64,000 nt of DNA from Marchantia polymorpha subsp. ruderalis. Taxonomy: Eukaryota > Streptophyta > Marchantiopsida > Marchantiales > Marchantiaceae. The notes under the pieces were generated by a model. It saw only the letters and a program-made list of their open reading frames with translations, did not search any database and had not been told where the DNA came from. The position numbers and the translations under genes are program-made. How positions within the stretch are numbered: the first letter of the stretch is position 1; every line of letters begins with the position of its first letter. The stretch covers positions 9,302,501-9,366,500 of the forward strand of contig AP031353.1 in NCBI GenBank assembly GCA_037833965.1, in the 5' to 3' direction. This document shows positions 1 through 9,879 of this stretch, one piece after another.

Positions 1-659
1 GGCAGGGAAACAAGAGGACGCCGGAAAAGTTCGTCGGAAGGGAGGCACACATAACTTCCCAATGCTTAAATGGATGGTACAGCTCTGAGGATTTTCCTGA
101 AAAAGAGAGTTCTATTGATTTCTACCCGTTATAATGGGGAAAAAAACGCTACTGACTTGTATTTGCCCACTGTAGCCTGAAGACCCGAGCGGTGCTTCTT
201 GAGAGTTATAAGATCTGACTTATATTTTTCTACTACAGACGTGATGGTATTCTTTTGAAGCATGACCATAAACGATGGAATGAAAATCTTGGAAACCTGC
301 AAAGGATGTGCGATTTGACCCACTTTTACAGGTAAAAGTGGGTCAGACTTTTACAACCTTTGAACAGGGGTCAAGTGGGACTTTTAAAGGTTCATGGACG
401 AGCTACGTGCAAAAATCTGCGGATTGATTGTTGCATGCTAAGCCCGTGCAGCTCATCATTTGCTACTTATATTTGTTCTATTGCTGGAACAACCTAATAC
501 TTGCGGACTTTTGACGATTGTTTTGCTGTAACTTTTATAAGTTTTGTTTCACTCTGTGCCCTTGCTTGTGCACATTCCTCGATATGTTCATAGTACATCC
601 ATTGCTTGCGTCGTGTAACCCTTCCTTCCAGTTCCCTTGACTATACATGCTTTTCAGTC
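1..659. other. Gene-free stretch before first MITE
   Basis: I see no supported gene here. The only open frames are short and have no recognisable domain. Base composition is mixed, and no repeat or RNA gene is evident by eye. Confidence 0.5.
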
Positions 660-661
660 TA

Positions 662-1193
662 CAGAGTTAAACCTCCCAGCAGTGTCAACTCTTATGAGTG
701 ACATCCTGTCATTAGTCACCTACAATTCCAGAACCATTAGTTTGTAAATTGTAAATCTGCTCAATAAGAACAGTACGTCACTATTGGCAATAGTGACATG
801 ATACTACCCAATAGTGACAGTTTCAAGTGCAATCTCGGAAGTAAAATCCCTATCATGATCACAATACACAGCTGTGAGAAAGAAGAATGTGAAATACATT
901 TATTTAAAGGTCTATCGCAACAATTCACTCTTCCTGGGCTTCAATAAAATACTTTGGTAAGTGACACCTCCCAATAGTGACATCCAACTTTAACACCAAT
1001 GTATGTCACTATTGGGAGGTTATACTCAAGGTAAGGCACCTCCCAATATTGACATCCAACCCTAACACCAATGTATGTTACTCTTGGGAGTTTATACTCA
1101 AGGTTACACACTTTACTCTTGTGAGTGACACCTCCCAATAATGTCGTAAACCCCTGGCACCAATGTATGTCACTATTGGGAGGTTTAACTCTG
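662..1193. mobile_element. TA-flanked non-autonomous TIR element (MITE)
   Basis: The stretch begins CAGAGTTAAACCTCCC and ends with the reverse complement GGGAGGTTTAACTCTG. It is flanked on both sides by the dinucleotide TA (660-661 and 1194-1195), which is the target duplication expected of Tc1/mariner or pogo-type elements. Beyond the 16 matching end bases the arms continue imperfectly. The inside holds several copies, in both orientations, of a module containing CTCCCAATAGTGAC and CACCAATGTATGT. No transposase frame is present, so it is non-autonomous. Assignment to a superfamily rests only on the TA duplication and the CAG start. Confidence 0.75.
941..1186. repeat. Internal repeated modules of the MITE
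   Basis: At least three modules of about 70-80 bases each carry ACCTCCCAATA, CACCAATGTATGT and CTATTGGGAGG in that order. Each one is itself a partial hairpin, because its ends are reverse complements. They are separated by TATACTCAAGGT. This looks like tandem amplification of the subterminal sequence inside the element, and it explains the short open frames on the minus strand here. Confidence 0.65.
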
Positions 1194-1392
1194 TATTCTC
1201 TTTTACTGTTTTGTTTCTTCTTTTTTCCACTACTGTGCTAGCAGGTTGCTGGGTCCGTAAGAAATAGAAAGAACCTTGGAGGCCAAATTTGTATTTAATA
1301 GTTGAAAGGAAAACATTCAACGGGCGCTGAGGAAGCAAGTAGAGAGCGGTGGTCTATCTATGCTTTCCGCTTAACGGATCGTAATATCCCAC

Positions 1393-2202
1393 AGAAATTT
1401 GCTTGATGGAACCCCTTGGAAACTCAAACCGCTTGAAGGGACCCAACAGTTTTCAATTCACCCGATGGGACCCCATTCGACGTCCACCGTCAGCCATGTT
1501 TTAATGTTGTGAGGGCAAACTGTTCCTGGTTCAGTCTTCAGAGCAAGCTAGCGGTAGCCGGATGGCACAGAGGGCGTGTAATGCGATTTGACCACCGGTA
1601 CAATCATAGTACTGATATGAAAGGCCAAAGCTCGAAGTATATATACGACTCACCGTCAGCCAGGTTTTAATGTTGTGAGGGCAAACTGTTCCTGGTTCAG
1701 TCTTCAGAGCAAGCTAGCGGTAGCCGGATGGCACAGAGGGCGTGTAATGCGATTTGACCACCGGTACAATCATAGTACTGATATGAAAGGCCAAAGCTCG
1801 AAGTATATATACGACTCCCGAGTTTAATTCGAGAGGCAGCGCGTTTGTTTTAATAACCGTCAGCCATGTTTTAATAACCTACTGATTTGCTCTATAGAGT
1901 GGGAGCGTCCACCACTGTTGGGCCAGAGCGACTCCTTCGCAGTGCGAATGAGTCGCCATGTCTAAGAAAACGGGCCGTGAGTTCTTTGACATGGCTGCGA
2001 ACTTCGCAGCCATGACAACGACGAGCACCATGAGTCTGGACCGTGATTTCATTTTTCTACTCGAAATAACCCCGGATAGTACTGGAACATCACTAACGGT
2101 GGGGCTGCAGGGCCGTAGATGGGGTCCCATCGGGTAAAATGAAACCTGTTGGGTCCCATCAAGAGTTTTGAGCTTCCCCGGGGTCCCATCAAGCAAATTT
2201 CT
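1393..2202. mobile_element. Element with about 84-bp inverted ends
   Basis: Bases 1393-1476 and 2119-2202 are inverted copies of each other over about 84 bases, with roughly ten mismatches by eye. Both arms carry a thrice-repeated GATGGGACCC-like motif. The roughly 640 bases between the arms hold a tandem duplication (1486-1817). No transposase or other recognised coding sequence is present. I see no clear target duplication, so the true ends may lie further out. A fold-back element or a non-autonomous DNA transposon is the simplest reading. A plain inverted segmental duplication cannot be excluded. Confidence 0.6.
1486..1817. repeat. 166-bp tandem duplication plus partial third copy
   Basis: Two head-to-tail units (1486-1651 and 1652-1817) are nearly identical. 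Both begin ACCGTCAGCCA and contain GGTTCAGTCTTCAGAGCAAG. A third, truncated copy of the unit's start (ACCGTCAGCCATGTTTTAAT) lies at 1856-1875. The near identity suggests a recent duplication. It sits inside the larger inverted-repeat element. Confidence 0.85.
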
Positions 2203-2373
2203 TTTATATCTCATTATGCGTTGGTTGATTTGTCCATACAGCACTGCACCTCCTGCTCTGTTTTGATCACTACAATTCTCAGTTATGCCGTTGGTGTTTC
2301 TTACTCTTCGATTTCGCTGAAGTCTCCTTCTTTTTGTTTTAATACTTCTCTACTTCGTTTTTTTATGCATGTA

Positions 2374-4646
2374 CAGTATAAACTCGGTTAAGTCCGCACT
2401 TTGATCCGAGAAGGTTTGTGCGGACTTATCTGGGATGCGGACTTTAGTTATATCTCATCTTGTGACTTCAATCTTTCCGCGGTATTTCTATGTTAACTAT
2501 CCTCAAAAGGTATTAATAACGAGAAAAGCCTCGGACAACATTCCAATGATTTTCCAGACGTAGTGATACTTCGTACCACCCTTCACTTCATCCCAAAAAA
2601 CTATTAACCCTGTGGTTAGAGGTTAACATTGACATAACTAATAGTCCTTGTATTGCAATCTGACCATGAAACCAATGCCTTTCTCTAGCTAATGGTTTTG
2701 TCTTGATTTTATCATGTCCTCGGTTGGGAGATAAATCAGCTTGACCAAGCTATTCGCGGCTAGGTCCCTGACAAAGTGATATCTGATATCGATATGTTTA
2801 GATCTCCCGTGATTCTTCTGGTTCACAATTTGTGCAATGGCACTTTGATTGTCGCAGAATATGGTTGTCGACTCCATCTGGAAACCTAGATCTTTCAATA
2901 ATTCTCTTATCCATATAGCTTCAGCTCCAGCTTTGGACAAAGCCATATATTCTGCTTCCGTGGATGAAAGTGCTACCGACTTTTGTTTCTTTGATGTCCA
3001 ACTAATGGTTCCACCATTGAATTGGAAACAATACCCAAAAGTAGATCGTCTCGTGTCAAGGCAATCTCCCCAGTCCGCGTCAGAATATCCAGTTAAACCG
3101 GATGGTTTATCAACCCTTGTAAACACAAGGCCAAAGTCGAGAGTCCCTTTCAGGTATCTGAAAATCCTTTTTACTGCCTTCCAGTGCATTAATCCGGGAT
3201 TTGACATAAAGTGAGCTACTGAGCTAACAGCATAAGATATGTCAGGTCTAGTACAGACCATTGCCCACATCAAGCTTCCTACAGCAGCTTGATACGGTAT
3301 ATCTATCATCTCTTGACTTTCTCCCACTGAATTGGGAAAGTCAAGCACACTTAGCTTCAAACCGGGTTCCATTGGTGTATCAATAGGCTTACAGTCAGCC
3401 ATGTTCAACCTCGCAAGGTTTTCAACCAAATATCGTGGTTGGGAGATCCGAATCCACCCTTCTTCACGATTTCTGTTTACTTGCATACCAAGACACTGAT
3501 GGATCTCTTCTAAGTCCACCATATCGAACTCCGTTTTGAGTTTCTTCTTGATCTTTGTAAGAAGATCCAAGGAATTACTTGCCAGTATACAGTCGTCCAC
3601 ATATAGTGCTAAATACAAAAATGCTTTCTCCTGAGAGTATATGTAAACATTCTGATCTCCATTTGCTCTGGTGAAAGCAATCTGCAGTAAGAACGAGTCA
3701 ATCCTTTTGATACCACTGTCGTGATGATTGCTTCAGTCCATAAATGGACTTGTTCAGTTTACATACCATGTTTCTCTCAGAAGAGATATTCAACCCTTCA
3801 GGGAGGGCCATGTAGACTTCTTCATCTAACAGTACATTCAAGAATGCAGTCTTCACATCCATCTGGTGCAGCTCTAAGTTGTTTTGAGCTGCTAGAGCCA
3901 ATAACACCCGAATAGATGTCATCTTCACCACAGGAGAAAATGTCACCGAAAAGTCGACACCGTAAACCTGTGAGTATCCTTTCGCTACTAACCTTGCCTT
4001 ATAGCGATCCACAGAACCGTCTGGCTTGTATTTGATTTTGAAAACCCATCTGCAACCGACGACGTTCTTGCCCGCAGGTAATTCTGTCAGCGTCCATGTC
4101 TGATTTTTCTTCAAAGAAGAAAATTCGTCTTCCATTGCTTCTTTCCATTTGACAGAATCTCCACCCTGTTAGGCTTCTTGATAGGTGGTCAGCTCTTTGC
4201 GAGTCTCTTGATATGAAACTAAACCTCTTTGCTTCTTCTTCCTCGTTTCCAACAATTGGTCATATTTTTCGACTCTTTTCCTAACTGTAGAGATTGATAT
4301 GAGTGAAGCCCTATCAAGAAGGAAACTGGGCTCGAGATGCATGGAATAGGAATAGGAACTAGGACGAAAACCAGTAAACTTAGATACAAGCAGTTATTAA
4401 AAGATCCAACCTTAGGGCCAAAAAGGAGAGAGAGCTAATCTCTAGGGAGAAACCACCCTGTTGCCTCATACATGCAAACATTCGTTTCAAGTTATAACAA
4501 TTTTTTAGCATCACCTTCAATCAAAAGTTTTGACTTCTGCTGATAATAAAACTCTAGAATTTTGATCCTTGAAATTTCGTCTGAAAATTGCGGACTTAGG
4601 CGGAATGCGGATTTATATGGGTGCGGACTTAAGTGAGTGTATACTG
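2374..4646. mobile_element. TA-flanked pogo/Tc1-like TIR element carrying a copia fragment
   Basis: The left end begins CAGTATAAACTCGGTTAAG at 2374. The right end, read on the minus strand, begins CAGTATACACTCACTTAAG at 4646. TA dinucleotides flank both ends (2372-2373, 4647-4648). Inside each end the motif GCGGACTT recurs two or three times in subterminal positions, as in many pogo/Tigger-type elements. No transposase is visible. Instead the centre is occupied by a 5'-truncated, broken Ty1/copia reverse transcriptase region on the minus strand. Either a copia element inserted here and was later trimmed, or the DNA transposon captured a retrotransposon fragment. Confidence 0.65.
2689..4330 (-). 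pseudogene. Broken Ty1/copia pol fragment (reverse transcriptase and RNase H)
   Basis: Read on the minus strand, this is the 3' part of a copia polyprotein. The reverse transcriptase start contains WKEAMEDEF, CRWVFKIKYKPDG and RLVAKGYSQVYGVDF (about 4160-3960), then DVKTAFLN and IYGLKQSSRQWYQK. The catalytic YVDD lies near 3592-3603. RNase H follows, with STEAEYMAL, a CDNQSAIAQ segment and KHIDIRYHFVRD down to about 2770. It is dead: there is an in-frame stop at 4169-4171 and a frame change between about 3698 and 3618. Gag, protease and integrase are absent, and I see no LTR. The fragment lies wholly inside the TA-flanked element. Confidence 0.9.
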
Positions 4647-4648
4647 TA

Positions 4649-6395
4649 CTCTGGACTGGTCGTTTTCTGCACTTCTGCTCTCATTTTGCATAATAATAAC
4701 TCTGAACTCGTGGTTAATGAATCCTCGTGATCAAAGCAGGCTTGGTATCCGATTCACTGTCGTTGGGTTCGACAGGCCACTTGAAACTTTGTGAAATTGA
4801 TGTTTTATGAGTTAGAAAGGCGGGCACTTTGTTTCACTCTGTCCGTTCATTGTATCTATAAACATCATCCTGTGGGTTTTCAGGCAATCTATGAGCTGAG
4901 ATTCTGTAAATTTATACTTCATACTGTTAATATGAGTACCACCTCTGTTATTGACTTTGCAAACTTTTATGGTGAGGTTTATTACTGAAATACGGAACAC
5001 TTTAGAAATTGGTGCCGACATCCCTATGTCTATGGCCTTAAGGCTGTGACAGCCAAATTCTAAGTAGTGAAGTTAAATATTAGTAAATGACGAGGTAGGG
5101 TAGTTAGTCAATGGTTCGTTACATAAACGGACAACCTGTGGAATGAAATACAAGTCTTATGTCTAATATCTTGCATAATCTGCTGGACAGGTACTTATTG
5201 AAAACGCTAGATAATGGTGAAAGTGTCCGCCTCCAGTATCGATCGCTGCAGAAGACAACTGGCGATCATAATGGCGTGATTGAGGAGAGTAGAGTGCACG
5301 GAACACACCAGTGAGCTCACCCTACTCTCGTGAGAACACGTTTGGAATTCTACGAATGCGCATTCCTAGACAGACGGTTCGAGCAAGTCTTGACCTGTAG
5401 TGTTTTGAAAATCTCGCACACTGTCTCTTGGAGGACTGTAGGAACTTTTGAAGATGGTCCGGTATATGCACCAATTCAGGTTGTAAATATGAGGTAAATT
5501 TTACGGTGTTTTGTTGGTCTCTGTGGACGTCAGCTTGCATGGCCATTTTGGAACGCAGAGATCAAACTATACTATGGCTGTACACATCATAGCAGGTTGA
5601 CACAGTTAACACTTTGTAGGTTGTTCTTATAAGACCGTGCCTACCTCAGCAGCCTTAGCAGTTAGCAGAGATATAGGCTACCGCACAGGACAATTTGGGG
5701 TCTCATGCTATTGAACCCTATCCTGTAGAGGTACTATAGAAAGGAGGCTCAATTGTCGATTTTAGGGTTTGTAGTCCGGCTAAGCATGTAAGTAGCTAGG
5801 AAATTCTCAGTGGTCCTCCACACATCACCTGAGCTATTTTTTGGAGAACGTCTGACACCAATCTTATGGAGGAAGAGAAACGTAGAGTAGGATTCTCTAC
5901 CTTGGGCCTACACTGTACTTGAAATGTGCGCATGTAGATTAGCGGGTCATTGTAGTTGGCATGTCTGTAATTGCTGACTCACCAAGAAGTGATGAGCGTT
6001 CATGACTTCTGGCTTTGAGTTCAGCTTGTCAAGTAAGGCTTTGCACATGTCGACCACGAGCAGGGACAATAAATGTGAACAAGGTATTCCTTGTGTAGTG
6101 ATGTCCCGTTCATGTATGCTTCATGGTTTTGAATGACTGACAGACACATGATGTATGTTTAGCGCCATGATCTTAACTTCAAAATTTGATTGGTCTTTGT
6201 AATTATTATCCCTAGAGCAGTTTTGGTGATTACAATAATTTCTCATCATCGAAGTATAGAAATGGCCAACTATCGAGTAGAACTCCAATTTGTTTTAAAG
6301 CTTACATTGTGGAACTCAACGGTCTCTCGTATCTTATTCTGTCATCTCATTCGTGTTGTGAAAGTTTTTTTATATCTTCTAAGTTTTTCTGCGAG
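4649..6395. other. Gene-free stretch
   Basis: Only short open frames occur, with no recognised domain and no clear splice-linked coding series. I see no repeat with defined ends. This may be decayed intergenic sequence. Confidence 0.45.
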
Positions 6396-6443
6396 CTTCG
6401 ATCACCTTGTAATTGATCTCGATCAATTACAAGGTGATCGAAG
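6396..6443. repeat. Perfect 23-bp palindrome with a 2-base spacer
   Basis: The arm 6396-6418 (CTTCGATCACCTTGTAATTG and the next three bases) is followed by the spacer TC and then its exact reverse complement at 6421-6443. There are no mismatches in 46 arm bases. It is too short-spaced for a typical microRNA precursor and is not flanked by obvious TIR-element sequence. It could form a cruciform, be a template-switch inverted duplication, or be an assembly artefact. Confidence 0.9.
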
Positions 6444-9400
6444 TTTGAGCTCTTCTCTGCGTTTGTCTGATGTCATATCCGGTGTGCTTGTGTACATCCG
6501 ATGAGGAAAACCGCTGATGATGGGAGACCTAGGTACCCCTAGAATGCTCTCCAGTGCAATAGAGCACACGGGTAAAGGTCTTCACATTATGGTACAGATG
6601 TTTTTCCGGGTGGCAAACCTGATACCAGAGGTTTCTTAACTACATGGTTTAAGTACAACGCGCAACATCAGTTGCTCAGAGTCAGAACCGTATAGCTGCC
6701 TTATTGTTGCTGATTTGTTTCAGAGTACGTCCAGCTCGTTGTGAAAACTTTTGTTGTTATTATAAGTTTATAGATTTCTTTCTATCTCTTGCCAAACTGT
6801 TAACGCTATATCCTGCTTTAGGTCTCTATCTAACCTTGCTCAAAGCACACGTTGGTTTTGAATGCTCTCTACTGAATCTCATCCATATTTGATGCAGCGC
6901 CTACCACGTAAGCAGGGTCACTGTATTTTAGTACAGCAGCGAGGCCTCGAATTATTGAAGATGGGTTCATCTCGACATGACCTCGACCATATCGTGCACA
7001 AGAACGTGTGTGGGAAAATTTTGGGGTGGGTTTCCTCACTTGTAGAGATGAGAAGACGTGTTTGGGCAGGGTCCGTTTTGTGGGAGAACGCTTGGAAAGG
7101 AGAGTCTTCACTAGCACGCCAAACTTTGTGTGCCAGTTGCTTTGGCTTTTGTGAAAATGTCACCAAAGAAGATTGGGAAAAATGCTTAGGGAGAAAGAAA
7201 GTCTTCAATGGTCGGGATAGTGATGGTCATGGATAAATGAGTACACCAGAATGATTATTCGAAGTTTACGGTTTGGATTGTGTGATAAGTGGGAGTTGAG
7301 TTTTCGCACTTAAGAATGATGGTACGAGTCTAAATGTCCGCACACTCGCGTCATATTCATACAGTTCCACGGTTCTGCACTGTGCGATGCATCTTCGTAA
7401 TACTGTGATTGCTAGTGGCAGTCTTTCACGCGATGCGTTGGTTCAGCGCTGTCCGTCATGGCTAGTCTGATGTGGCAGCTGTGAAGCCACGCATGTCTAG
7501 CAAGTCAGTTCTTTTCTTCCTCATTCGACTTGTGATACCCGTCTGGAGTTCGAGATTCCGTCGGCAGCGATCAGTGGCATGCAATGACACACAGAAAAGG
7601 TTGTTTTTTCCTTTTCGTTCTTTACGTCTAAACCCGTGCAGCAGCTTTAAGAGCAAAACATGCGGCAATTTCGTGTTACGGATTATTCTGTTCTTTAGAT
7701 CAGTAGAGCACCAAGCAATGCATGCACGGAATAGGCACTGTCCTCGTGCGCCAATGACGTTTTCGGTAACTCCCTCGCACAACTGAATGCTTGCATCTAG
7801 TTTTCAGATGAAAGGAATTTCCAAAATTATAGCTACTTGGAAATCTTTGAAGTTGTTGGGATCTTAGAGTCAATAGAATCTAGGACGCTTGGACGCTTTG
7901 GACGTCTGGAAGATAGAACGAAACGTTGGCGACGAACGAAACATGGCACAAGAGCAGCAACTGCAGTGAACCTTAAACCACAAGGTATGAAAGTGTCTCT
8001 ATACCATTCGCAATATTCTAATTCAAACCCACTGTGATGAACCTGTGTAGCTCCGCAGGAGCGAACGGCCGGCCATTCACCTGTACGAAGACGTAAGCGT
8101 CCCACGCCAAGCTGTCAGATTCGGCTGAAAAGAGATTGCCGTGTGCGGTCCAATTCGGCAACCACGAGGCATCAAATCTTCCGACTTTCAGACATGTCGT
8201 GCGGAAGCAGAACAGTCTGAGCGCGGAGGCCAATGAACAGCATCTGACCCAAATGCCGTTGCCCTAACTTGGTCCTTTCCCAATGCAGCATGACCATCAA
8301 TGTCTGTCGATAAATTCAGCGATGGATTGCCCGACATTGCAAACAAACCAGAAGATTTACGACGACGGACATCACGCAGAAAAGTATGCTTCGTTGTCAG
8401 ATCAGAATGAGAAGCAGACACGACCTTCTCCTCCGCTCATCGGAACATTCGTTGGGCGTCCGGAATATTCCCTACTTCGAACCGTGAGACCGACCACATC
8501 CACGGGCCCAAGTCTCAGCTCTGCAACCGCGGTCTCGAAGGTCCAACGGTCTACCCAGTCAGCATGCGAAGACCGTCCGGACTGAGGTTGCATTGCGCCG
8601 GATTTGCCCATGCCTTTCACACCAACAGTCGCAACATTCTCGGCTTGCTTTTCGCTATATCTTAATTGCTCCACCTTTCAAAGATGTCGCGATTGTTCTC
8701 GAGTTGCGTTCGTCATGTTTGACGGGACAGATCTACCTCTTCCCAGTTGTATGGGCGACATTTCTGTGATTGTCGTTCATCCCTAGCTCGCCTTTTTGTC
8801 CAGGAAATATGCTTGTAGTGTAAATAATCGTGCGATCTGATGTCCTTCAAAGTCTTTATTTTCACAAGAGAAGTATGAAACTTTTTTCGCTTTTGGAGAG
8901 CGACCTCGCCACCTCGACTGTACTACGTGGACCGAGGGACTTGCGCAAAGAGCAAAATGAGAACTAGAGTAGAGGGCAGAAGACTCCACGAAATAAGCCC
9001 CTCCGCGTCTAGGATTCATGCATTTGGAAAAAATTGCGCCATTCGAAAAAAATTCAAAGGTTTATTTGCCTCGCGGTCCGTGCGCCAATTCTCCGAGCGC
9101 ACTTAACTAGGCTAAAATTATCATCACCATAAGAGTATAGAATACTGTCGATCAAACAATCCCGGATCCGAACTAATGAAATTAAATATTAAGTGAAGCT
9201 GGGACCCCGAGCTCCAAAAGAGTACACTTCCTGGACTACGAAGTCCACACCGAGCCCGCACAGTAAACCACGTCTCGAGCTGAACTGCGTAGGTTGAAGA
9301 TCCACGTGGTTCCGGAAGTGCGTCAGGGAGACCTGGAGCGACCGATGTGTCTTGACTGCGGAGTGGACATTGTCACGTCCGCATTGACGTGCGTCGGCTT

Positions 9401-9610
9401 CGTGAGGCCGCCCTACGGTAGCACTCCTACGGGCCAAGCGAAGTCAATAGATGAGTCTCCATGCAGATTGCGGATACGCTGCGAATGGATCTTGTTGTTG
9501 CGAAGGGATGTACATCGGCCGACTGACGGCGGTTCTGTTACCTGTTTGGCGTCTGCCTTGCTGTAATCTAGAGGTGGAAACTCACTGGCTGCGCAAAGAG
9601 AATGACATCT
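6444..9610. other. No recognised gene; short frames only
   Basis: The stretch has moderate GC and several open frames of 60-124 codons on both strands. The longest is 6862-7236 on the plus strand (124 codons). None shows a domain I recognise, and overlapping frames on both strands (for example 7462-7786 and 8188-8674) argue against simple coding. A spliced or non-coding transcript cannot be excluded from sequence alone. Confidence 0.4.
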
Positions 9611-9659
9611 CAGATGAACGGTTCATCTGGTTTGGAGGTTCATCATGAACCTCCAAACC
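9611..9659. repeat. Two abutting perfect palindromes
   Basis: First palindrome: CAGATGAAC, spacer G, GTTCATCTG (9611-9629). Second palindrome, sharing one base with the first: GGTTTGGAGGTTCAT, spacer C, then its exact complement (9629-9659). Both have one-base spacers and no mismatches. They share the core GGTTCAT, so the second looks derived from the first by inverted duplication. Confidence 0.88.
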
Positions 9660-9879
9660 TCGTTCGTGATGATCGAAGAAGTTCTGTCTGACATGAGATT
9701 CTGATGTATCTCTGAGGGGCTTGCTGCTTTCACGAAACGAACGACTCTGATCCTAGTCTAGTGAGATGGTTTTCTCAGGATCAGTGAGAATCTCTCTTCA
9801 GGTCAATACATTCGTGTGAGTGGAAATTTTTCGAGGCTACATGCTGAATATGCGATCTTTTTCCACGATAAGGTGAAAG

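Noticed and set aside
7462-8674. Overlapping short frames on both strands that might be a small gene
   Set aside because: Neither strand shows a domain, a consistent exon series or a start context; kept only as an unassigned stretch.
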